Shown here in pieces: positions 48,441 through 55,971 of a stretch of DNA of 64,000 nt. The DNA comes from Thermohalobaculum xanthum (lineage in GTDB: Bacteria; Pseudomonadota; Alphaproteobacteria; Rhodobacterales; Rhodobacteraceae). The position numbers and the translations under genes are program-made. The first letter of the stretch is position 1. Each line of letters begins with the position of its first letter. Under the pieces are notes generated by a model. It was not told the origin of the DNA, made no database searches, and worked only from the letters and a program-made list of their open reading frames with translations. Location: contig NZ_JAEHHL010000009.1 of assembly GCF_016623495.1 (NCBI RefSeq), forward strand, positions 124,001-188,000. The letters run 5' to 3'.

Positions 48441-50549
48441 ATGGCCGATCTCCTGCTCGAACTCTTTTCCGAGGAAATCCCGGCGCGCATGCAGGCGCGC
48501 GCGGCCGAGGACCTGAAGAAGCTCGTGACCGACTGGATGGTCGAGAACGGCCTGACCTATGAGGCGGCCGCCGGCTTTGCCACGCCCCGCCGGCTGACGC
48601 TGTCGCTGACCGGCCTGCCCGAGGTCACGCCCGACACGGTCGAGGAGCGCAAGGGCCCGCGCACCGACGCGCCCGAGAAGGCGGTCGAGGGCTTCCTGCG
48701 GTCGACAGGGCTCACGCTCGACCAGCTCGAGCGCCGCGCCGACAAGAAGGGCGAGGTGTTCTTTGCCGTGATCCGCCGCCCCGGCCGGCCCGCCGCCGAG
48801 GTGATCGCCGAGGCGGTCGAGCACGCGGTGCGCAACTTCCCCTGGCCCAAGTCGATGCGCTGGGGCGCCGGCGCGCTGCGCTGGGTGCGCCCGCTGCACC
48901 GCATCCTGTGCGTGGTGTCGGACGAGGGGGGGACGAGCCTGGTCCCGGTCGAGATCGACGGGATCCGCGCCTCGGACGAGACCGAGGGCCACCGCTTCAT
49001 GGCCCGCGGGCCCTTCCGCGTCGCGCATTTCGACGACTACGTGGCCAAGCTTTCGGCGCATCGCGTGGTGCTCGACCCCGAGGAGCGCGCCCATCGCATC
49101 TGGCACGACGCCACGCAGATGGCTTTCGCCGTCGGCATGGAGGTGGTCGAGGACAAGGGCCTGCTGGCCGAGGTTGCGGGGCTGGTCGAATGGCCCGTCG
49201 TGCTGATGGGCGAGATCGGCGCCGAGTTCCTCGACCTGCCGCCCGAGGTGCTCCAGACCTCGATGAAGGAGCACCAGAAGTTCTTCTCGGTGCGCAACCC
49301 CAAGACCGGCCGGATCGAGCGCTTTGTCACGGTCGCCAACATCGAGGCGCCCGACGGCGGCGAGGCGATCCTGAAAGGCAACCGCCGCGTGCTGGCGGCG
49401 CGCCTGTCGGACGCCAAGTTCTTCTGGGAGAACGACCTGCGGCGGGTGAAGGACAAGGGCATCGACGGCATCGCCGCGATGGCCGGGCCGCTCGCCTCGG
49501 TTGTCTTCCACCAGAAGCTCGGCACCCAGGCCGAGCGGGTCGCCCGCATCGCCGAGTTGGCGCGCGACATCGCCCCGGCAGTGGGCGCCGACCCCGATCT
49601 GGCCGAGCAGGCGGCACGGGTCGCCAAGGCCGACCTCGCCTCGGAAATGGTCTACGAGTTCCCCGAGCTTCAGGGCGTGATGGGCGGCTACTACGCCCGC
49701 GCCGCCGGCCTGCCGGACGCGGTCGCGAATGCCGCCGCGGCGCATTACCGCCCGCTCGGCCCCTCGGACGAGGTGCCGTCCGAGCCCGTCTCGATCGCCG
49801 TGGCGCTGGCCGACAAGATCGACATGCTGACCGGGTTCTGGGCGATCGACGAGAAGCCCACCGGCAGCAAGGATCCCTTCGCGCTGCGGCGCGCGGCGCT
49901 CGGCGTGATCCGCACCATCCTCGAGAACGGCCCGCGCGTGCATCTGAGCAACGCGATCGCGCGCGCGCAATGGGCGCTGAACGGCGGCGACAAGCCGGCG
50001 CACGAGCGGTTCGACCTGCAGCGCGCCGACCTGCTCGCCTTCCTCGCCGACCGCCTCAAGGTGGCGCTGCGCGACCAGGGCGTGCGGCACGACGTGATCC
50101 AGGCCTGCTTCGACCTCGGCGGGCAGGACGACCTCGTTCTCTTGGTCAACCGGGTGCGGGCGCTGCAGGATTTCCTTGCCACCGATGATGGCGCGAACCT
50201 GCTGACCGCCTGCAACCGCGCCTCGAACATCGTGCGCATCGAGGAGGAGAAGGACGGCGTCGAATACTCGATGCCGCCCGACCCGATGTTCGCCGAGGGT
50301 GCCGAGGAGGCCGCGCTGTTCGCGGCGCTCGACCAGGCCGAGCCCGCCATCGCCGAGGCGCTCAAGGCCGAGGACTTCACCGCCGCCATGGCGGCGATGG
50401 CCGGGCTGCGCCGCCCCGTCGACGACTTCTTCGACAAGGTCACGGTGAACGCGCCCAACCAGATCCTGCGCCGCAACCGGCTCTGCCTGCTCAACCGCAT
50501 CCGCCACGCCATGCGCCAGGTCGCGGTCTGGGAGGCGATAGAGGGCTGA
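48441..50549 (+). CDS. glyS: Glycyl-tRNA synthetase beta subunit
   Basis: A 702-residue tRNA-binding subunit of tetrameric GlyRS. It begins MADLLLELFSEEIPARMQARAAEDL and contains FATPRRLTLSLTGLP, GPRTDAPEKAVEGFLRSTG, FFSVRNPKTGRIERFVTVANIEA and the HD-like YYARAAGLPDAVANAAAAHYRPLGP. The C-terminal anticodon-binding part ends LRRNRLCLLNRIRHAMRQVAVWEAIE. Full family length. Probably one operon with glyQ and the three genes between them. Confidence 0.97.
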   Translation: MADLLLELFSEEIPARMQARAAEDLKKLVTDWMVENGLTYEAAAGFATPRRLTLSLTGLPEVTPDTVEERKGPRTDAPEKAVEGFLRSTGLTLDQLERRADKKGEVFFAVIRRPGRPAAEVIAEAVEHAVRNFPWPKSMRWGAGALRWVRPLHRILCVVSDEGGTSLVPVEIDGIRASDETEGHRFMARGPFRVAHFDDYVAKLSAHRVVLDPEERAHRIWHDATQMAFAVGMEVVEDKGLLAEVAGLVEWPVVLMGEIGAEFLDLPPEVLQTSMKEHQKFFSVRNPKTGRIERFVTVANIEAPDGGEAILKGNRRVLAARLSDAKFFWENDLRRVKDKGIDGIAAMAGPLASVVFHQKLGTQAERVARIAELARDIAPAVGADPDLAEQAARVAKADLASEMVYEFPELQGVMGGYYARAAGLPDAVANAAAAHYRPLGPSDEVPSEPVSIAVALADKIDMLTGFWAIDEKPTGSKDPFALRRAALGVIRTILENGPRVHLSNAIARAQWALNGGDKPAHERFDLQRADLLAFLADRLKVALRDQGVRHDVIQACFDLGGQDDLVLLVNRVRALQDFLATDDGANLLTACNRASNIVRIEEEKDGVEYSMPPDPMFAEGAEEAALFAALDQAEPAIAEALKAEDFTAAMAAMAGLRRPVDDFFDKVTVNAPNQILRRNRLCLLNRIRHAMRQVAVWEAIEG

Positions 50550-50628
50550 TCCGTCCGCGCCAAATCCTTTTGCCGCAGGTGCAACGCGTCACTTGTGCGG
50601 CTGCGAAGGCGCGCTGTATGACGGACGC

Positions 50629-53298
50629 ATGAAGGATCATGCGGCCGGGATCGGATGGATCGGGCTCGGCGCGGGAGCGCCCGCGCCAGCGGCGGCGCGC
50701 TTCGGGCAGAAGGCCGCGCTGCTGGCCGAGGCCGCGGGGCTTGGCCTGCCGGTCCCGCCTGGCTTCGTCCTTGCGCCCGACGTGCTTGCCGACCCTGCCG
50801 CGACGCGCGCGGCGCTCGATATCGGCCTCGCCCGGCTCGAGGCCGAGACCGGCTATTGCCTCGGCTGCGCCGAGAACCCGCTCCTGCTTGCCGTGCGCCC
50901 CTCGGTGGAGGGCGGCGGCGGCGGCGTGATCCCTGCCATCCTCGACATCGGCGTGACCGAGGCCGCGCTGCCCGCCATCGCCGCGCGGCGCGGCGAGCGG
51001 GTGGCGCGCGACCTGTTGCGGCGCCTGGTGCAGTCCTACGGGGCGACGGCGCTGGGCATCGAGGGCGAGGAGTTCGAGTTCGCCCTCTATGACGCCATGA
51101 AGCTTGCCGGGGTCGAGAGCGAGACCGAACTCGACCCGGCCGATCTCGCCGATCTCTGCCGCACATGCCTGCGGCTGATCGAGGAGGAGGCCGGCGTCTC
51201 CTTTCCGCAGGAGCCGCGTGCCCAGCTCGACGGCGCGGTCGCGGCGATCGTGAAGCTCTGGACCGGGGCGCGGGCCCGGACCCGCCGCGTTGCGCGGGGC
51301 CTGCCCGAGGACGCGCCGCTTGCGCTGATCGTGCAGGCGATGGCGCTCGGGATCGGCCCCGGCGTCTGCGGCGCGGGCGTAGCCCAGACCCGCGACGAGA
51401 CCACGGGTGCGCGACGGCTGGCCGGGCGGTTCCTCGAACAGGCGCAGGGCGAGGAAGCCCTGATGGGCCTGCGCACGCCTGCCCTGCTGACCGTGGTCGA
51501 GCGCCTCGACCAGGGCCTGCGCGAGCCGGCGCTCGAGGAGCGCTGCCCCGCCGCGACCGAGGCGCTGCTCGAGGCCGCGCGCGCGCTCGAGCACGCGCTT
51601 GGCGACGCCTTCTCGTTCGAATTCACGCTGGACGACGGGGTGCTGCATTTGCTCGAGGTCAAGCCCGCGCGCCGCTCGCCCCGCGCGGCCGTGCGCATCG
51701 CCGTCGAACTGGCCGAGGCCGGCGCGATCACCCGCGACGAGGCGCTGCTGCGGATCGACCCCGCCGCCCTCGACCAGCACCTGCACCCGTCGATCGACCC
51801 CGATGCGGCGCGCGACCGGATCGGCAAGGGGCTGCCCGCCTCGCCCGGCGCCGCGTCCGGGGCGCTCGTCTTCTCGCCCGACGCGGCCGAGCTTGCGGCG
51901 GCGGCCGGTCGCCCGGCCATCCTCGCGCTGATCGAGACCAGCCCGGAGGACATCCGCGGCATGCATGCGGCGAAGGCCGTGCTGACCGTGCGCGGTGGCA
52001 TGACCAGCCACGCCGCCGTGGTCGCCCGCGGTCTCGGCACGCCCTGCGTCGTCGGCGCCAAGGACCTCATCCTAGACCGTGCCGCCGGCGAGATCCGCGC
52101 CCGCGACGGGCGGGTCTTTCGCATCGGTGACGCCGTCACCGTCGACGGCTCGACCGGCGAGGTGCTGGCAGGTGCCGTGCCCACCGTGCCGCCCGAGATC
52201 ACCGGCGCCTTCGCGCGCCTGATGGACTGGGCCGACGCGGCGCGGCGGATGGGGGTGCGCGCCAACGCGGACACCGCGCAGGACGCGCGGATCGCGCATG
52301 ATTTCGGCGCGGCCGGGATCGGGCTTTGCCGCACCGAGCACATGTTCTTCAAGCGCGGCCGCATCGCCGCGATGCGCCGGATGATCCTGGCCGAGAACGA
52401 GGCCGACCGCCGCGACGCGCTCGCCGAGCTTTTGCCCATGCAGCGCGAGGATTTCATCGAGCTCTTCGCCCAGATGGCGGGCCACCCGGTGGTCATCCGC
52501 CTGCTCGACCCGCCGCTGCACGAGTTCCTTCCCCATGGCGAGGCCGACATCGAGGAGCTGGCCATTGCGCTCGGCCTGTCGCCGGCCAGCGTGCGGGCGC
52601 GCGTGCTCGAGCTATCCGAGTTCAACCCGATGCTGGGCAAGCGCGGCTGCCGCATCGGCATCGCCTATCCCGAGATCTACGAGACGCAGGCGCGCGCGAT
52701 CTTCGAGGCCGCGCTCGAGGCTGGCGCGCGCGCGGGCAGCCCCGTGGTGCCCGAGATCATGCTGCCGCTGGTCTCGGCCGTGCGCGAGCTGGTCGTGCTC
52801 AAGGAGCATATCCACGCCGTGGCCGAGGCGGTGCGCGCCGAGCGCGGCGCGATGGTCGACTACCGCGTCGGCGTGATGATCGAGACGCCGCGTGCCTGCC
52901 TCAGGGCGGGTGAGATCGCGGACGCGGCCGCCTTCGTCAGCTTCGGCACCAACGACCTCACGCAGATGGTCTACGGGCTGAGTCGCGACGATGCCGGGCG
53001 CTTCATGCCTGATTACGTGGCGCGCGGGGTCTATGCGCATGACCCGTTCCACTCGCTCGACCTAGAGGGCGTGGGCGAGATGATGCGAATCGCCGCCGAG
53101 CGCGCCCGCGCGCACATGCCGGGCATCTCGGTGGGCCTGTGCGGCGAGCATGGCGCGGATCCGGCCTCGGTCGAGTTCTGCGAGCAGGCGGGCTTCGACT
53201 ATGTCTCGTGCTCGCCCTTCCGCGTGCCGATCGCCCGGCTGGCGGCGGCGCAGGCGGCGATTCATGCGCGCCGCGCCGGGTCCGCGCGGGACGCATGA
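50629..53298 (+). CDS. ppdK: Pyruvate, phosphate dikinase-like protein with altered ATP-grasp half
   Basis: An 889-residue PPDK homologue. The swivelling phosphohistidine domain (RGGMTSHAAVVARGLGTPCVVG) and the C-terminal pyruvate/PEP barrel (RTEHMFF, FGTNDLTQMVYGLSRDD, GLCGEHGADPASVEFC) look intact. The N-terminal nucleotide half is divergent. It keeps Lys28 and Arg90, but the usual RSGARxSMPGMMDT reads RPSVEGGGGGVIPAIL, the glycine-rich GNMGDDSGTG reads GIGPGVCGAG, and the Gln of the LQTRxGKRT segment is Glu (LLEVKPARR). PPDK interconverts pyruvate and PEP; whether this one still uses ATP is doubtful. It overlaps meaB by 4 bp. Confidence 0.85.
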   Translation: MKDHAAGIGWIGLGAGAPAPAAARFGQKAALLAEAAGLGLPVPPGFVLAPDVLADPAATRAALDIGLARLEAETGYCLGCAENPLLLAVRPSVEGGGGGVIPAILDIGVTEAALPAIAARRGERVARDLLRRLVQSYGATALGIEGEEFEFALYDAMKLAGVESETELDPADLADLCRTCLRLIEEEAGVSFPQEPRAQLDGAVAAIVKLWTGARARTRRVARGLPEDAPLALIVQAMALGIGPGVCGAGVAQTRDETTGARRLAGRFLEQAQGEEALMGLRTPALLTVVERLDQGLREPALEERCPAATEALLEAARALEHALGDAFSFEFTLDDGVLHLLEVKPARRSPRAAVRIAVELAEAGAITRDEALLRIDPAALDQHLHPSIDPDAARDRIGKGLPASPGAASGALVFSPDAAELAAAAGRPAILALIETSPEDIRGMHAAKAVLTVRGGMTSHAAVVARGLGTPCVVGAKDLILDRAAGEIRARDGRVFRIGDAVTVDGSTGEVLAGAVPTVPPEITGAFARLMDWADAARRMGVRANADTAQDARIAHDFGAAGIGLCRTEHMFFKRGRIAAMRRMILAENEADRRDALAELLPMQREDFIELFAQMAGHPVVIRLLDPPLHEFLPHGEADIEELAIALGLSPASVRARVLELSEFNPMLGKRGCRIGIAYPEIYETQARAIFEAALEAGARAGSPVVPEIMLPLVSAVRELVVLKEHIHAVAEAVRAERGAMVDYRVGVMIETPRACLRAGEIADAAAFVSFGTNDLTQMVYGLSRDDAGRFMPDYVARGVYAHDPFHSLDLEGVGEMMRIAAERARAHMPGISVGLCGEHGADPASVEFCEQAGFDYVSCSPFRVPIARLAAAQAAIHARRAGSARDA

Positions 53299-54251
53299 GC
53301 ATGCTTGGCGACCTGGCCGCCCGGGGCAAGGCGGGGCTCGCCCGCGCGCTTGCCCGCATCGAGTCGCATGGCGGTGGCGCCGAGGTCGCGGACCTTCTGG
53401 ACGAGGCTGCGGCCAGCCCGCGCGGCCATGTTCTGGGGCTCACCGGCCCGCCCGGCGTCGGCAAGTCGACCCTGACGGATGCACTGATCCGCGCCTACCG
53501 CGCGCGCGGTCTGACCGTGGGGGTGATCGCGGTCGATCCTTCCTCGCGCCTGTCGGGGGGCGCGCTCCTCGGCGACCGAACCCGTATGCGCCGCGATCCG
53601 GGCGATGACGGAGTCTTCGTGCGCTCGATGGCCGCGCGCGAGCGGCTGGGGGGGCTTGCCGACCTCACCTACCCGGCGATGGTCCTGATGCGCGCCCTGA
53701 TGGACCGGGTGATCGTCGAGACGGTCGGCGTGGGCCAGTCCGAGACCGCGATCGCCGACATTGCCGACACGGTGGTCTGCTGCGCCCAGCCCGGATCGGG
53801 CGACGCGATCCAGTACATGAAGGCCGGCGTCATGGAGATCCCCGACATCGTCGTGGTGACCAAGGCCGACATGGGCGACGTGGCGCGCCGCACCGTTGCC
53901 GACCTGAAGGGTGCGCTGGGGCTGACGGCAGGCCGGGACGCCATGGGCCTGCAGGTGATCGCCGTCTCAGCCGCGCGCGAACAGGGGCTTGAGCCGCTGG
54001 TCGGGTTCATCGAGGAACGGGCGTCGGGGCAGGCGGGAGACATCGCGGCGCGGCGCCGGGCGCAGGACCAGCGCTGGCTCGAGCGGCACTTGGCCGAGCT
54101 CTACGGGCAGGCTGGCGTGGCGCGGCTGGCGGCCTGCGGCGCGCTGGCACCGGGTGCCCTGGGCGAATCGGGGGTCTTCCGCCGTGCCCGATCGCTGGGC
54201 GCGAGGCTTGACGCGGCACTCGATTCCGCCTTCCCGCCCGCGAAAAAGTGA
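53295..54251 (+). CDS. meaB: MeaB/ArgK-type P-loop GTPase chaperone of B12-dependent mutases
   Basis: A 318-residue G3E-family GTPase. The P-loop LGLTGPPGVGKSTLTDALI is at residues 51-58, the Mg/switch motif VIAVDPSSRLSGGALLGDRTRM follows, then RVIVETVGVGQSET and the base-recognition VVVTKADMGD. MeaB protects and reactivates adenosylcobalamin-dependent methylmalonyl-CoA mutase. No mutase gene is present in the window. The ATG overlaps the ppdK stop (ATGA), an unexpected pairing with a PPDK. Confidence 0.93.
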   Translation: MSMLGDLAARGKAGLARALARIESHGGGAEVADLLDEAAASPRGHVLGLTGPPGVGKSTLTDALIRAYRARGLTVGVIAVDPSSRLSGGALLGDRTRMRRDPGDDGVFVRSMAARERLGGLADLTYPAMVLMRALMDRVIVETVGVGQSETAIADIADTVVCCAQPGSGDAIQYMKAGVMEIPDIVVVTKADMGDVARRTVADLKGALGLTAGRDAMGLQVIAVSAAREQGLEPLVGFIEERASGQAGDIAARRRAQDQRWLERHLAELYGQAGVARLAACGALAPGALGESGVFRRARSLGARLDAALDSAFPPAKK

Positions 54252-54504
54252 CGCTGCAGCGCAGCATCCCTCATTGATATCGCTTCACTTTTGCGCGTGC
54301 GCCGCGGCATTTCGCCGAGATGGGCTTCCCGTGCCGTTGGATTCTGCGCTAAGCACCCGCCTGCGTGCGACCTGACGCACGTGGCGACGGGCAATTCACT
54401 GCCCCGGCTCTGAAGAGGTTTCGCGGCTCCCACGGGCAAGGAGCCAAGTGCGGATCCGGAGGTACTCGCGACAGGCGGCGAGACCCCAGGAAACGAGGGA
54501 CGAC

Positions 54505-55320
54505 ATGATCGGCAGCGATCAGCTTGAGGCCGCTCGGGCGGCCCTCTGCGGCGCTTGGCGCGCCGGTTGCGCCATGGTGCTGGCGGGAGCGATGTCCGGT
54601 GCGGCGCTCGCGGATGTGGGCCGCGACGAGATCGGCCTGCCGTTCGACCGGGGCACGCAGATCGCCATGCTGGTCGGCGGCGAGCAGACCGGCCTGAGGG
54701 CGTTCCTCGAGACCCCCGCTGCCGCGCGCCTGATGCCCGACGGGCAGGACGGCCCGGTCAACCGCATCGAGCGGCTCAACTCCCACGATGCCGCGACCGC
54801 AGCCCTGATCGAGGGCGCGCATGACCGCACGCTGACCGAACTTCTGATCGCCGACCCGGGCGGTACCATAGACCTCTCGGCGATGGACCGCGTCTCGGTC
54901 GAAACGAACGATCCGGAATGGCGCTGCCTGACCGAGGCGCTCTATTTCGAGGCGCGCGGCGAGAGCCCCATCGGCCAGATCGCGGTTGCCGAGGTGATCC
55001 TCAACCGCGTCGACAGCGCGCGCTATCCCGACAGCGTCTGCGGCGTGATCCGCCAGGGGACCAGCCGGGCCGGCAAGGGTTGCCAGTTCTCCTACAATTG
55101 CGATGGCAAGAAGGAAGTCATCGCGAACCGGCCCGTCTATGAAGCACTCGGCAAGATCGCCTGGGTCATGCTTCAGGGCCGCCCGCGCACGCTGACCGGC
55201 AAGGCCACCCACTACCACACCACCGCGGTGCGCCCGAAATGGGCCAAGCGGCTGGTGCGGACGGCACGCATCGGCGAGCACATCTTCTACCGGGGACCCG
55301 TCGAGGTCAGCCAGCGCTGA
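54505..55320 (+). CDS. Exported cell wall hydrolase, SleB-like (hydrolase_2 family)
   Basis: A 271-residue protein with an N-terminal signal-like segment ([22 protein letters not shown], cleavage about residue 36), an unconserved middle part and a C-terminal SleB domain from about 135. The domain contains [45 protein letters not shown] and ends [16 protein letters not shown]. SleB-type domains cleave glycan strands of peptidoglycan. The ATG at 54505 is preceded by GAGGGA. An in-frame GTG at 54448 is possible but would put a basic, non-signal stretch in front. Confidence 0.88.
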   Translation: MIGSDQLEAARAALCGAWRAGCAMVLAGAMSGAALADVGRDEIGLPFDRGTQIAMLVGGEQTGLRAFLETPAAARLMPDGQDGPVNRIERLNSHDAATAALIEGAHDRTLTELLIADPGGTIDLSAMDRVSVETNDPEWRCLTEALYFEARGESPIGQIAVAEVILNRVDSARYPDSVCGVIRQGTSRAGKGCQFSYNCDGKKEVIANRPVYEALGKIAWVMLQGRPRTLTGKATHYHTTAVRPKWAKRLVRTARIGEHIFYRGPVEVSQR

Positions 55321-55464
55321 GCAGCTGCGCCGCCGCGAAATGTCTCGATTATCGCGCGCGGCGTCGCTTTGCCGTGGTAGCCGCGCCGCCAAAAGGTTAA
55401 CGTGAGCGCTGGACGAGATGGCGCGGAGCGGCGCCGCCCGGACGGGCGAGATCGGAGAGACGCG

Positions 55465-55935
55465 ATGGTTGAACGGGCCCTCCTGCCCCACCGGCTGGAC
55501 ATCGAGACCGAGCAGGCCGGACCGCAGGACAAGATCGCCGACCGGATCTTCCTGCTCGACTACACGCGCGAGATCGAGATCGGCGCCTATGCCGAGGAAG
55601 TCGGCGTCACCCAGAGGGTGCGCTTCGACGTCGTGCTCGAGGTGACCCGGAACACCGCCCATATCGATGACCGCGTCGGCCGGGTGATCAACTACGACGA
55701 CCTCGTCGATGCGATCGAGACCATCGCCCGCGGACCGCGTATCACCTTGCTGGAAACCTTCGCCGAGCGGCTGGCGCAGGCGGTCCTGGTCGATCCCCGC
55801 GCGCGGCGCGTGCATGTCCGGATCGAGAAGCTCGACCGGCTGGCGAATGGCGCGCGCCTCGGCGTCGAGATCAGCCGCGTGCGCACGCCCGAGACCAACG
55901 AGAAGATCTGGGCGCTGGCGCCCGAGGTGAAGTAG
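55465..55935 (+). CDS. folB: Dihydroneopterin aldolase family protein
   Basis: A 156-residue protein with the FolB fold. DRIFLLDYTREIEIGAYAEEVGVTQRVRFDVVLEV matches the N-terminal strand and Glu-rich loop. VINYDDLVDAIETIARGPRITLLETFAERLAQAVLVDPRARRVHVRIEKLDR includes the T-L-L-E-T-x-AE motif that holds the pterin. It forms 6-hydroxymethyl-dihydropterin in folate synthesis. The N-terminal extension of about 30 residues before the fold is unusual. The start at 55465 follows GGAGAGACG. The other folate genes are not adjacent. Confidence 0.88.
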   Translation: MVERALLPHRLDIETEQAGPQDKIADRIFLLDYTREIEIGAYAEEVGVTQRVRFDVVLEVTRNTAHIDDRVGRVINYDDLVDAIETIARGPRITLLETFAERLAQAVLVDPRARRVHVRIEKLDRLANGARLGVEISRVRTPETNEKIWALAPEVK

Positions 55936-55971
55936 GCCGCGAAGCAGGCTGCCCGGCCGCGCCGGTAACCA

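Noticed and set aside
47808-50507. 899-codon minus-strand frame opposite glyS
   Set aside because: Antisense of a certain gene, with the repetitive composition typical of shadow frames.
54252-54504. Short inverted repeat CGTGCG/CGCACG before the SleB-like gene
   Set aside because: Only 6 bp, no T tract and no matching regulator; not enough to call a terminator or operator.
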